Below are positions 38,811 through 47,057 of a stretch of DNA of 64,000 nucleotides, one piece after another. Made by a program: the position numbers and the translations under genes. The notes beneath the pieces were generated by a model. It worked only from the letters and a program-made list of their open reading frames with translations, was not told where the DNA came from and made no database searches. This DNA comes from Cellulomonas humilata (GTDB lineage Bacteria > Actinomycetota > Actinomycetes > Actinomycetales > Cellulomonadaceae): contig NZ_JABMCI010000060.1 of NCBI RefSeq assembly GCF_013359775.1, forward strand, positions 186,001 to 250,000. Reading direction: 5' to 3'. Numbering within the stretch: position 1 is the stretch's first letter; the number at the start of each line of letters is the position of its first letter.

Positions 38811-38828
38811 TCTTACCACGTGGTAAGA
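38811..38828. promoter_or_regulatory. Perfect operator palindrome upstream of GH3 beta-glucosidase
   Basis: TCTTACCACGTGGTAAGA is a perfect 18-bp palindrome. It is the best copy of the operator found three times around the tetR gene 3.7 kb away, and it lies 50-67 bp before the GH3 ATG. Confidence 0.88.
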
Positions 38829-38833
38829 GTCTG

Positions 38834-39505
38834 TCAGGGGACCTCGGCCGAACCGTCGAGGAACGAGCCCGTCACGCCGCCGCCGTCGACGACCGCCAGG
38901 CACAGCCCGACCCGGTCGCCGTCCGCCCAGGAACGCTCGGTCGGCGACCACGTCACCGTCCGCACCCCGGCCTCGATCTCGGCGTCGTCCAGCACGCACG
39001 CGCGAGCGACCCGGGCGTCCGCCGCCTGCTGCCCGGGCCAGACGGCGTTCGCCGCGAACGAGTACTCGGTGACCACCTGGGCCTCGTGCGGCTCCGCACA
39101 GGGGACCACGCGGACCGAGCCGACCGGGCCGTCCGCCGGGAGCGACGCGAGGCAGTTGCCGGTGACCAGCTGCTGCGCCCGGGCGTCGCGGGCCGCGGGC
39201 ACGTCGGCCGGCAGCGGGCGCGTGCCCAGCGCGGTGAGCACCACGGCGGTCACCCCGACCGCCAGGGCCACCGTGCCGAGGACGCCGAGGACCGCCCCCG
39301 CGATCGCGAGGCCGCGCCCGCGCGTGCGTCGCGACGCGATCCGGCGGAGCGCGATGATCGCGAGCACGAGTGCGACCGGCCCGAGCCCGACCAGGCCCGC
39401 GACCAGCGACCAGACGGCCGACGGTTCCAGCCGCGGACGCGGGGGTGTCCACCCGGGGGCGTAGTGCGGCTCCGGGTAGGCGTACTGCTCGACGGGACCG
39501 CTCAG
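38834..39505 (-). CDS. DUF4190/septum-formation-like membrane protein (probable CTG start)
   Basis: About 223 residues: a proline-rich N-terminus, two membrane spans (DUF4190-like; WSLVAGLVGLGPVALVLAII with ALRRIASRRTRG between), and a C-terminal extracytoplasmic septum-formation domain with conserved Cys in TGNCLASLP, VPCAEPHE and ARACVLDD. The frame has no ATG, GTG or TTG near the conserved start. A CTG at 39505 overlaps the stop of the upstream gene as CTGA, in the same way other genes of this window overlap as ATGA, and is proposed as start. Domain order is the same as in the preceding gene, so the two are tandem paralogues. Confidence 0.75.
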   Translation of the reverse strand: MSGPVEQYAYPEPHYAPGWTPPRPRLEPSAVWSLVAGLVGLGPVALVLAIIALRRIASRRTRGRGLAIAGAVLGVLGTVALAVGVTAVVLTALGTRPLPADVPAARDARAQQLVTGNCLASLPADGPVGSVRVVPCAEPHEAQVVTEYSFAANAVWPGQQAADARVARACVLDDAEIEAGVRTVTWSPTERSWADGDRVGLCLAVVDGGGVTGSFLDGSAEVP

Positions 39506-40674
39506 GAGGACGTCCCCGCTGCGGCCGGCTGGAGGGTGCCCGCGGTGGCCGACCCCGTCATGCCTGCCTCGTCGCCGTAGTACACGCAGTAGGCGGACGT
39601 CGAGCCGGCGGCGAAGTCGTCGGGGTGCGGGTAGTACAGCTCGATGCTGCCGTTCGAGAAGTAGTCGGGCAGGAGGCCCTCGGTCAGCTGGTCGCACTCG
39701 TCCCAGGCGTCGTTGTACGCCGAGTCGAACTCGTCGGCGCTGTCCAGGCTCACCGGCGCGGTCATCGTGATCAGCCCGACCACCTCGGCCTCGTGCGGGA
39801 CGGCGCAGTCGACGGGCTCGGTGTCGGCCATGTCGTACTCCCACGAGTACGTGGTGAGGCACGAGCCGGCGGTGAGGTCGGTGCGCAGCGTGTAGTCGGG
39901 CAGCTGGGAGTCCGTGTCCGTGCTGCCGTCGCCGGTGCCCTGCTCGCTGCCCTCCTCGATACCCTCCTGGACCTGGTCCCAGAAGCCGGACGAGCCGGCG
40001 GAGCTGCCGATGAGCGCGACGATGAACACGATGTACGCGATGATCGCGAGCAGCCACAGGATGCCGACCGCGCCGATGACGATGCCCGCGATGGCCCACC
40101 CGCGACCCGCCTTGCCGTTGACCGCGATGCGCCGGAGCGCGGCGATGCCCAGCCCGAGCCCGACCGGACCGGACAGGCCGCCCAGGAAGAGCAGCCCGAC
40201 GGTGCTGGTGACGAACGACGCGATCGCCATGCCCTCGGTGGGCGGCGTGACGTACTGCTGCCCGTACCCGTACGGCTGGGCGCCGTAGGGCGGTGCTCCG
40301 AACTGGGGCGCTCCGTACTGCGGTGCTCCGTACTGCGGCGCGGGCGCTCCGTACTGCGGTGCCCCGTACTGGGGCGCGGGCGCTCCGTACTGAGGCGCTC
40401 CGTACTGCGGCGCGCCGTACGCGGGCGCGGGGTCGGCGGTGCCGGGCTGCTGGCCGTACGGGGTCGACGCGGGTGCCCCGTACGGGGACGCGGCCGCGGG
40501 GGTCTCGCCGTAGGGGAGGGGCTGCGTGGTCTCGCTGACGGGTGTGCGGACGGCCTCGTACCCGCTCGGCGGCACGGCCCCGTACCCGCTGGGCGGCTCG
40601 GCGGACGTGGGTGCGGGGTCCGGTGGGGCGTAGGGGTCGGGAACCGGAGCCGGCCCCCCAGGCTCGTTGCTCAT
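39502..40674 (-). CDS. DUF4190 and septum formation domain membrane protein with PQYGAP repeats
   Basis: 390 residues. The N-terminal 145 are disordered and Pro/Tyr/Gly/Ala-rich with about eight hexapeptide repeats of the type PQYGAP. DUF4190 with two spans occupies about 150-225 (MAIASFVTSTVGLLFLGGL then LRRIAVNGKAGRGWAIAG). The external C-terminal domain, about 265-375, has the septum-formation Cys pattern SCLTTYSW, VDCAVPHEAEVVG, WDECDQL and AYCVYY. Such proteins are envelope proteins of actinobacteria with a suspected role near the division site. It is followed directly by its paralogue. Confidence 0.85.
   Translation of the reverse strand: MSNEPGGPAPVPDPYAPPDPAPTSAEPPSGYGAVPPSGYEAVRTPVSETTQPLPYGETPAAASPYGAPASTPYGQQPGTADPAPAYGAPQYGAPQYGAPAPQYGAPQYGAPAPQYGAPQYGAPQFGAPPYGAQPYGYGQQYVTPPTEGMAIASFVTSTVGLLFLGGLSGPVGLGLGIAALRRIAVNGKAGRGWAIAGIVIGAVGILWLLAIIAYIVFIVALIGSSAGSSGFWDQVQEGIEEGSEQGTGDGSTDTDSQLPDYTLRTDLTAGSCLTTYSWEYDMADTEPVDCAVPHEAEVVGLITMTAPVSLDSADEFDSAYNDAWDECDQLTEGLLPDYFSNGSIELYYPHPDDFAAGSTSAYCVYYGDEAGMTGSATAGTLQPAAAGTSS
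40294..40429. repeat. Tandem coding repeat (PQYGAP hexapeptide units)
   Basis: Units such as GGTGCTCCGTACTGCG and GGCGCTCCGTACTGCG recur every 18-24 bp inside the upstream DUF4190 gene. They encode the disordered PQYGAP tract and could vary in number between strains by slippage. Confidence 0.8.
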
Positions 40675-40726
40675 GCGCGCAACCTAGCCCAACGGGGCCC
40701 CTCGACGGCCGGTGTTGCCACCGACA

Positions 40727-41518
40727 TCACCCGGCGATCTCGAGCACCACCGGCACGTGGTCGGACGGCGCCTTCCCCTTGCGTTCGTTGCGCTCGATGC
40801 TCACCCCGGTCACCCGGGCGGCCAGCGCCGGCGTCGCGTACGTGAGATCGATGCGCATGCCCTCGTTCCGGGGGAACCGGAGCTGCTGGTAGTCCCAGTA
40901 CGTGTAGGTGTGCTCGGCCGGCTGGTGGACGCGCGACACCTCGGTGTACCCGGCCTCGGCGATGGCCCTGAACGCGTCCCGCTCTGCCGGGGACACGTGC
41001 GTGCGACCGGCGAAGAAGCCGATGTCCCACACGTCGGTGTCCAGCGGCGCGATGTTCCAGTCGCCGACGAGGGCGACCTGCGCCTGCGCGTCGGCGGCGA
41101 GCCAGCCCTGCGCGGCGTCGCGCAGCCGGGCCAGCCAGTCGAGCTTGTACGCGTAGTGCGGGTCCTCGAGCTCCCGACCGTTGGGCACGTACAGGCTCCA
41201 CACCCGCACGCCGCCGCACGTCGCACCGATCGCCCGGGCCTCCGCCGCCGCGGGGTCCCCCCACGTGGGCATCCCGGGGAAGCCGACCTCGACGTCCTCG
41301 ATGCCGACCTTGGAGACGATCGCGACGCCGTTCCACTGGCTGAACCCGGTGGTCGCCACCTGGTACCCGAGCGCCTCGAAGCCCTCGCGCGGGAACTGCT
41401 CGTCCTTGCACTTGGTCTCCTGGAGAGCCAGGACGTCGACCCCCGTCCGCTCGAGGAAGGCGAGCGCCCGGTCGGTGCGGGCGCGGATCGAGTTGATGTT
41501 CCAGGTGGCCAGGCGCAT
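40727..41518 (-). CDS. xthA: Exodeoxyribonuclease III
   Basis: An AP endonuclease and 3'-5' exonuclease of base-excision repair. 263 residues from the ATG at 41518 (MRLATWNINSIRAR). Metal and catalytic residues are all visible: Asn in WNIN, Glu in LQETKC, Tyr in LYVPNG, Asp/Asn in GDWNIAP, and the final SDHVPV Asp-His pair. YWDYQQLRFPRNEGMRID is the ExoIII-type loop. Transcribed away from the SDR gene. Confidence 0.95.
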   Translation of the reverse strand: MRLATWNINSIRARTDRALAFLERTGVDVLALQETKCKDEQFPREGFEALGYQVATTGFSQWNGVAIVSKVGIEDVEVGFPGMPTWGDPAAAEARAIGATCGGVRVWSLYVPNGRELEDPHYAYKLDWLARLRDAAQGWLAADAQAQVALVGDWNIAPLDTDVWDIGFFAGRTHVSPAERDAFRAIAEAGYTEVSRVHQPAEHTYTYWDYQQLRFPRNEGMRIDLTYATPALAARVTGVSIERNERKGKAPSDHVPVVLEIAG

Positions 41519-41578
41519 GGGGCAGGACGCTACCCGGAGCCACCGACCGTTGAGCCAACCGGACGATTCGGACAAGCG

Positions 41579-41623
41579 GGTGTTGAGCGGGACGAACCGA
41601 CCCCGTACGGTGCGCTCAACACC
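41579..41623. promoter_or_regulatory. Inverted repeat in xthA/SDR divergent promoter
   Basis: Perfect 11-bp arms GGTGTTGAGCG (41579-41589) and CGCTCAACACC (41613-41623) lie 21-65 bp before the SDR start. A third related half-site, GTTGAGCC, is at about 41549. This is a candidate operator for an unknown regulator. Confidence 0.55.
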
Positions 41624-41643
41624 AGCCAGAGGAGGTCACCGAG

Positions 41644-42399
41644 GTGGAGGACGCGCTCACGGGCCGTCGCGCGCTCGTCACCGGCGGCGCCTCGGGGATC
41701 GGGCGCGCGACCGCCCTCGCCCTGGCCCGGGCGGGGGCCGACGTGGCGATCACGCACCTGTCCCACGACGCCGCCGCGGTGGTGGCGGAGATCAAGGACC
41801 TCGGCCGCACGGGCGCGTCGTTCCAGGTGGACATGCGGCGCAGCTGGGACGTCGACAAGGCGGTCAGCGACGCGGCGTCCCTGCTCGGCGGCGGCATCGA
41901 CATCCTGGTCAACAACGTCGGCGGCCCCGTGGAGCGGCGCGCCGTGCCCGCGATGGACGACGCCCACTGGCACGGCGTGCTCGACCTCAACCTCTCCTCC
42001 GCGTTCTACGCCAGCCGCGCCGCGCTCGCGGTCATGCCCGACGGCGGCCGGATCATCACGATCGGCGCGCAGGCTGCGAGCAGCGGCGGCGGCACGGGCA
42101 TGGTCGCGTACACCACGGCCAAGGCGGCGCTCGAAGGGTTCACCCGGGCGCTCGCGCGGGAGCTGGGCCCGCGGCGGATCACGGTCAACGTGGTCGCGCC
42201 GGGCTTCGTCGCCGGCACGCCCCTGCACGCCACCCACACCCCGGAACCGGCACAGCGTGCGGCCGTCAGCGCGTCACCGCTGAGCCGGGCCGGGGCTCCC
42301 GACGACATCGCCGAGGCGGTGCTCTACCTGGCCTCGGACGGCGCCGCCTTCGTGACGGGCACGGTCCTCGACGTCAACGGCGGCGCGTACTTCACCTGA
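41644..42399 (+). CDS. Short-chain dehydrogenase/reductase (SDR)
   Basis: 251 residues, classical SDR. The cofactor motif TGGASGIG is at about 14-21, NNVGG at about 90, and the catalytic triad residues are Ser (AQAASSGGG region), and Tyr/Lys in YTTAK. The Asp-like selectivity place after strand 2 reads THLSHD, so NADPH or NADH use is open. The end, GTVLDVNGGAYF, is the usual 3-oxoacyl-reductase-like finish. GTG at 41644 is preceded by GAGGAGG. Substrate unknown; an acyl or sugar ketone is typical. Confidence 0.92.
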   Translation: MEDALTGRRALVTGGASGIGRATALALARAGADVAITHLSHDAAAVVAEIKDLGRTGASFQVDMRRSWDVDKAVSDAASLLGGGIDILVNNVGGPVERRAVPAMDDAHWHGVLDLNLSSAFYASRAALAVMPDGGRIITIGAQAASSGGGTGMVAYTTAKAALEGFTRALARELGPRRITVNVVAPGFVAGTPLHATHTPEPAQRAAVSASPLSRAGAPDDIAEAVLYLASDGAAFVTGTVLDVNGGAYFT

Positions 42400-42431
42400 C
42401 CGCAGGCGCGCGACCGTGGGGACGCAGCGGT

Positions 42432-43022
42432 TCAGTCCTGCGCGGGCCAGCCGCTGACGGCCGACCACGCCCAGGAGGCGACGTCCTGCGCGGGCGGCAG
42501 GGGGTCGCGCTCGAGCCACGCCACGAGCACGCCGATGACGGACCCGGCCAGCGCCGCTGCGGCGATCGGCAGCGGCAGGGCCGCCAGCGCGGGGGGCGCG
42601 CCGTGCAGCTCGAGCCCTTCGAGGGCGAGCGCTCCGATGCGTCGGCGCAACCGGGCGACGGCGACGGGGGAGCCGTGCTCGCCCAGCGCGCTGCGGTACA
42701 GCCCGACGTTCTCGGCGACGTGGGTGGCGTACCGGACCAGCACGTCGGGGGGCTCGCCGGTGCCGGTGCCGGGGTGGACGTCGTTGAGGTCGGCGCCGAC
42801 GAGGGCGGCCTGCGCGTCCAGGGCGTCGGCCAGCAGGGTGTCCGTGTCGGGGTAGTGCTGGTAGAACGTGCTGCGGTTCACCGGTGCCCGGTCGGCGACG
42901 TCGGCCACCGAGATCTCGTCCAGGCTCCGTTCCCGCGCGAGCGAGAGCAGTGCATCCTGGAGCAGCCGACGCGTGCGCAGCACTCGTGGATCCACCCGGG
43001 CGCCATCGTCCTGGATCGTCAC
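42432..43022 (-). CDS. TetR family regulator of the adjacent MMPL exporter
   Basis: 196 residues. The HTH lies at about 15-60, with LLQDALLSLARERSLDEISV and VADVADRAPVNRSTFYQHY. The C-terminal part is helical and hydrophobic, fitting a lipophilic ligand. It diverges from the MMPL gene across a 71-bp gap that holds a perfect 14-bp palindrome, so it most likely represses both genes. Confidence 0.92.
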   Translation of the reverse strand: MTIQDDGARVDPRVLRTRRLLQDALLSLARERSLDEISVADVADRAPVNRSTFYQHYPDTDTLLADALDAQAALVGADLNDVHPGTGTGEPPDVLVRYATHVAENVGLYRSALGEHGSPVAVARLRRRIGALALEGLELHGAPPALAALPLPIAAAALAGSVIGVLVAWLERDPLPPAQDVASWAWSAVSGWPAQD

Positions 43023-43049
43023 GCGTCACATGATGCCATCGTTCACTAA

Positions 43050-43063
43050 CCGACACGTGTCGG
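43050..43063. promoter_or_regulatory. TetR operator between tetR and MMPL genes
   Basis: CCGACACGTGTCGG is a perfect 14-bp palindrome, 28 bp from the tetR ATG and 31 bp from the MMPL ATG. Confidence 0.8.
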
Positions 43064-43093
43064 GTATCCTGCATCGTCGACCAAGGAGTGTAC

Positions 43094-45385
43094 ATGGCAC
43101 GCGTGCTGGACCGTCTGGGCCGGGGAAGCTACCGCCACCGCTGGATCGTGCTCGTCGCGTGGCTGCTGGTGCTCGCCGCCGCCGCGTTCGGCGCGGTGTC
43201 GTCGGGGCTGCACCTGTCCAACTCGTTCTCCATCCCCGGCACCGAGTCGGACCGCGCGCAGGCACTCGTCGCCGAGCGCCTGGGCGACCAGGCCGCCGGG
43301 GTCGGATCGACGAGTGCCTCCCAGGCCCAGGACGTCGAGGCGCCGGCCAGCGCGCGCGTCGTCGTCGCCGCGCCCGAGGGCGAGTCGTACCTCACGGGCA
43401 CCGGGATCCAGGACGTCATGACGGCCCTGGCGCCGGTGGCCGACGCCCCGGACGTGGCCGGCCTCTCCGACCCCGTGACCAGCCAGGCGGTCGCACCGGA
43501 CGGCAGCGTCCTGTACGTCGACGTGCAGTTCACCGTGGCCCTCGACGACGTCCCGACGGCCACCACGGACGCCCTCGAGGACGCCGCGTCGACGCTCGAG
43601 GCCGACGGGTACGAGGTCGCGCTGTCCGGGGGCCCGTTCACGGAGCCGCTCGAGCTCGCCGGACCCACCGAGGCGCTCGGGCTCGTCGTCGCCCTCGTCG
43701 TGCTGGTCGTGACGTTCGGGTCGCTGCTGGCCGCGGGCATGCCGATCCTCACCGCGCTGCTGGGCGTCGGCATCGGGATCGCCGGCGTGCTCTCGTTGTC
43801 CGCCGTCACCGACATCTCGTCCTCGACCCTGACCCTCGCGCTCATGCTCGGCCTGGCGGTCGGCATCGACTACGCCCTGTTCCTGCTGTCCCGGCACCGC
43901 CAGCAGCTGGCCGACGGGATGGACCCGGAGACGTCGGCCGGGCACGCCGTCGGCACCGCGGGCAGCGCGGTCGGGTTCGCGGGCACCACCGTGGTCATCG
44001 CGCTCGCCGCGTTGACCGTCACCGGCATCCCGTTCCTCGCCGCGATGGGTCTGGCCGCTGCGGCCACCGTGGTCATCGCGGTGCTCGTCGCCCTCACGCT
44101 GCTGCCCGCGATGATGGGCTTCGCCGGTGAGCGGCTGCGGCCCCGCGGCCGTGCGCTGAAGCAGGCGGAGCACTCGCGCGAGGCCCGCAACCGCTGGGGC
44201 GCGTTCGTCACGACCCACCCGATCATCACCCTGGTCGCCGGCGCGCTCGTGCTCCTGATCATCGCGATCCCCGCGCTCAGCCTGCGGCTCGGCCTGCCCA
44301 CCGCGGGCCGCGAGCCCGAGGGGTCGGGCGACCGCCGCGCGTACGAGATGCTCGCCGAGGGCTTCGGCCCGGGCTTCAACGGCCCGCTCGTCGTGCTCGT
44401 CGACGCGCAGGACGACCCGTCGGCTCTGGCGGACGCCGTCGAGGCCGTGACCGCGACGGTCTCCCAGCTCCCCGACGTGGCCTACGCCGCGCCGGTCGCG
44501 GCGCCCGGCGCCACGGAGGGGGCCGACGCCGCCCTCGTCATCGTCATCCCGGGCGGCGCCCCGGACTCGCCGGAGACCGCCGACCTGGTGCACGCGATCC
44601 GCGACGCCCGCCCCGGGCTCGAGGCCGACACCGGCACGGAGCTGTGGGTCACGGGCGCGTCCGCCGCCAACATCGACATCACCGAGAAGCTGGCCGACGC
44701 GTTCCCGGTGTTCCTGCTCATCGTCGTGGGCCTCGCGATCGTGCTCCTGCTCGTCGCGTTCCGCTCGCTCCTGGTGCCGGTCACCGCGGTGCTCGGGTTC
44801 CTGCTGACGATCGCCGCCGCGTTCGGCGCGACGACGGCCGTCTTCCAGTGGGGCTGGCTGTCCGGCATCTTCAACGTCGACTCGACCGGCCCGCTGCTCA
44901 GCTTCCTGCCGATCCTGCTGGTCGGCGTGCTGTTCGGGCTGGCGATGGACTACCAGGTGTTCCTGGTCTCCCGGATGCGCGAGGAGCACGTGCACGGCGC
45001 CGACGCGACGGCCGCCGTCCGCCTCGGGTTCGCGCACGGCGCCCGCGTGGTGCTGGCCGCCGCGCTCATCATGATCTCGGTGTTCTCCAGCTTCGTGTTC
45101 AGCGGGTCGGCGCAGATCTCGCCGATCGCGTTCGCGCTGGCCATCGGCATCCTGTTCGACGCCATCGTGGTCCGCATGACCCTCATCCCGGCGGCGATGA
45201 CCCTGCTCGGGAAGTCGGCCTGGTACCTCCCGCGCTGGCTCGACCGGATCATCCCCAACGTGGACATCGAGGGGGCCGCGCTGGATCGCGCCGGCTCGCA
45301 CGCCGCCCCCGCCCCGGTGGACGAGGTGCCGGACGACACCCACCACGGCGCGCACACCGCGCACGGGGTGCACGCAGCGGAGTAG
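43094..45385 (+). CDS. MMPL family RND-type exporter
   Basis: 763 residues, with two repeats each of an extracellular loop domain followed by five or six membrane spans, as in mycobacterial MmpL proteins. The proton-relay motifs GLAVGIDYALFLLSRHR (first half) and GLAMDYQVFLVSRMREE (second half) are intact. The ATG at 43094 has AAGGAG at the right distance; a GTG at 43088 is less likely. The C-terminal 30 residues are His-rich (THHGAHTAHGVH), which could bind metal. In actinobacteria without mycolates such pumps export lipophilic compounds or drugs, and the divergent TetR gene fits inducible efflux. Confidence 0.93.
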   Translation: MARVLDRLGRGSYRHRWIVLVAWLLVLAAAAFGAVSSGLHLSNSFSIPGTESDRAQALVAERLGDQAAGVGSTSASQAQDVEAPASARVVVAAPEGESYLTGTGIQDVMTALAPVADAPDVAGLSDPVTSQAVAPDGSVLYVDVQFTVALDDVPTATTDALEDAASTLEADGYEVALSGGPFTEPLELAGPTEALGLVVALVVLVVTFGSLLAAGMPILTALLGVGIGIAGVLSLSAVTDISSSTLTLALMLGLAVGIDYALFLLSRHRQQLADGMDPETSAGHAVGTAGSAVGFAGTTVVIALAALTVTGIPFLAAMGLAAAATVVIAVLVALTLLPAMMGFAGERLRPRGRALKQAEHSREARNRWGAFVTTHPIITLVAGALVLLIIAIPALSLRLGLPTAGREPEGSGDRRAYEMLAEGFGPGFNGPLVVLVDAQDDPSALADAVEAVTATVSQLPDVAYAAPVAAPGATEGADAALVIVIPGGAPDSPETADLVHAIRDARPGLEADTGTELWVTGASAANIDITEKLADAFPVFLLIVVGLAIVLLLVAFRSLLVPVTAVLGFLLTIAAAFGATTAVFQWGWLSGIFNVDSTGPLLSFLPILLVGVLFGLAMDYQVFLVSRMREEHVHGADATAAVRLGFAHGARVVLAAALIMISVFSSFVFSGSAQISPIAFALAIGILFDAIVVRMTLIPAAMTLLGKSAWYLPRWLDRIIPNVDIEGAALDRAGSHAAPAPVDEVPDDTHHGAHTAHGVHAAE

Positions 45386-45390
45386 CCGGG

Positions 45391-45436
45391 GCGCGACGAA
45401 GGCCGGGGGACACTGCCACCCCGGCCCCCGTCGTGC
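45391..45436. terminator. Bidirectional terminator between MMPL and glpK
   Basis: 18-nt arms at 45391-45408 and 45419-45436 pair with two mismatches and one wobble. It lies between two convergent stop codons. Confidence 0.7.
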
Positions 45437-45441
45437 ACAGG

Positions 45442-46965
45442 TCAGCTCACGTCGTCGTCCACCCAGTCGAACGTCTTGGTGACCGCCTTCTTCCAGAGCC
45501 GGTACTGCCGGTCGCGCTCGCCGGAGTCCATCGTCGGCTCCCAGCGCTTGTCCTCGGCCCAGTTGTCGATGACGTCCTGCTCGCCGTTCCAGAACCCGAC
45601 GGCGATGCCGGCCGCGTAGGCCGCGCCCAGGGCGGTGGTCTCCGCGACCTTCGGCCGGACCACGGGGACGCCGAGGATGTCCGCCTGGAACTGCATGAGC
45701 AGCTCGTCCTGGACCATGCCGCCGTCGACCTTGAGCTCGGTCAGGTCGACGCCCGAGTCGGCGTTCATGGCGTCCAGCACCTCGCGGGTCTGGAACGCCG
45801 TCGCCTCGAGCGCGGCCCGGGCGATGTGCCCCTTGTTGACGTACCGCGTGAGCCCGACCAGGGCGCCGCGGGCGTCGGACCGCCAGTACGGCGCGAACAG
45901 GCCGGAGAACGCCGGCACGAAGTAGGCGCCGCCGTTGTCGTCCACGGTCTTGGCCAGCTCCTCGATCTCGGGTGCCGACGAGATGATCCCGAGGTTGTCG
46001 CGCAGCCACTGGACGAGCGAGCCGCTCACGGCGATCGAGCCCTCGAGCGCGTAGACGGTCGGCTGGTCGCCGATCTTGTAGCAGACCGTCGTCAGCAGGC
46101 CGTTCTTCGACGGGACCGGTTCGGTGCCCGTGTTGATGAGCATGAAGTTGCCGGTGCCATAGGTGTTCTTGGCCATGCCGACCTCGAAGCACGCCTGACC
46201 GAACGTGGCCGCCTGCTGGTCACCGAGGATGCCGGCGATCGGGACGCCCGGGACCATGCCGCCCTCGCGGCCCTTCCCGTACACCTCGGACGACGACCTG
46301 ATCTCGGGGAGCATCGACAGCGGGATGCCCATGTCGGCCGCGATCTCCGCGTCCCAGGAGAGCGTCGCGAGGTCCATGAGCATCGTGCGCGACGCGTTGG
46401 TCGGGTCGGTGACGTGCACGCCGCCGTCGACGCCGCCGGTCATGTTCCACAGCACCCACGAGTCGGTGTTGCCGAAGGCCAGGTCACCGGCCTCCGCCTT
46501 GGCCCGGGCGCCCTCGACGTTGTCCAGGATCCACTTGATCTTCGGACCCGAGAAGTAGGTGGCCAGCGGCAGGCCGACCTTCGCCTTGTACCGGTCGGCG
46601 CCGCCCCCGAGCGCGCCCAGCTCCTCGGCGATCTTCTGCGTCCGCGTGTCCTGCCAGACGATGGCGTTGTACACGGGCTTGCCGGTGGTCCGGTCCCAGA
46701 CCACGGCGGTCTCGCGCTGGTTGGTGATGCCGACCGCGGCGAGGTCCCGGTACGTCAGGTTGGCGCGGGTGAGCGCGAGGCCGACGACCTCACGGGTGTT
46801 CTTCCAGATCTCCTCGGCGTTGTGCTCGACCCACCCGGCGCGCGGGAAGATCTGCTCGTGCTCGATCTGGCCGGACTCGACGATCTGGCCGGAATGGTCG
46901 AAGACGATGGCGCGGGTGCTGGTGGTGCCCTGGTCGATGGCCAGGACGTACTGGGTGTCGGGCAT
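45442..46965 (-). CDS. glpK: Glycerol kinase
   Basis: Phosphorylates glycerol to glycerol-3-phosphate with ATP. 507 residues, standard length. [14 protein letters not shown] is the FGGY phosphate-binding start, [16 protein letters not shown] contains the glycerol-contacting region, and GGDQQA-like [13 protein letters not shown] and [13 protein letters not shown] are the second-domain signatures. AGGAG precedes the ATG. It is the last gene of the glpD-glpF-glpK series, separated from glpF by a strong hairpin. Confidence 0.97.
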   Translation of the reverse strand: MPDTQYVLAIDQGTTSTRAIVFDHSGQIVESGQIEHEQIFPRAGWVEHNAEEIWKNTREVVGLALTRANLTYRDLAAVGITNQRETAVVWDRTTGKPVYNAIVWQDTRTQKIAEELGALGGGADRYKAKVGLPLATYFSGPKIKWILDNVEGARAKAEAGDLAFGNTDSWVLWNMTGGVDGGVHVTDPTNASRTMLMDLATLSWDAEIAADMGIPLSMLPEIRSSSEVYGKGREGGMVPGVPIAGILGDQQAATFGQACFEVGMAKNTYGTGNFMLINTGTEPVPSKNGLLTTVCYKIGDQPTVYALEGSIAVSGSLVQWLRDNLGIISSAPEIEELAKTVDDNGGAYFVPAFSGLFAPYWRSDARGALVGLTRYVNKGHIARAALEATAFQTREVLDAMNADSGVDLTELKVDGGMVQDELLMQFQADILGVPVVRPKVAETTALGAAYAAGIAVGFWNGEQDVIDNWAEDKRWEPTMDSGERDRQYRLWKKAVTKTFDWVDDDVS

Positions 46966-46997
46966 GGTGAGAACTCCTCCGGTGGTTCAGGGGCGGC

Positions 46998-47035
46998 CCG
47001 GACGGCGTGCACCGGCGCTGGTGCACGCCGTCCGG
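46998..47035 (-). terminator. Strong hairpin between glpF and glpK
   Basis: Perfect 16-bp arms CCGGACGGCGTGCACC (46998-47013) and its complement (47020-47035) with a 6-nt loop. Being inside an operon, it could be a partial terminator or an RNA-stability element that lowers glpK relative to glpF. The arm includes GTGCAC, also seen in the candidate operator upstream of the regulator gene. Confidence 0.7.
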
Positions 47036-47057
47036 ACGAGGGACGGCTGTGTGGGCG

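Noticed and set aside
40294..40429. CRISPR-like array
   Set aside because: The repeats are in-frame coding units without unique spacers, and no cas genes are present.
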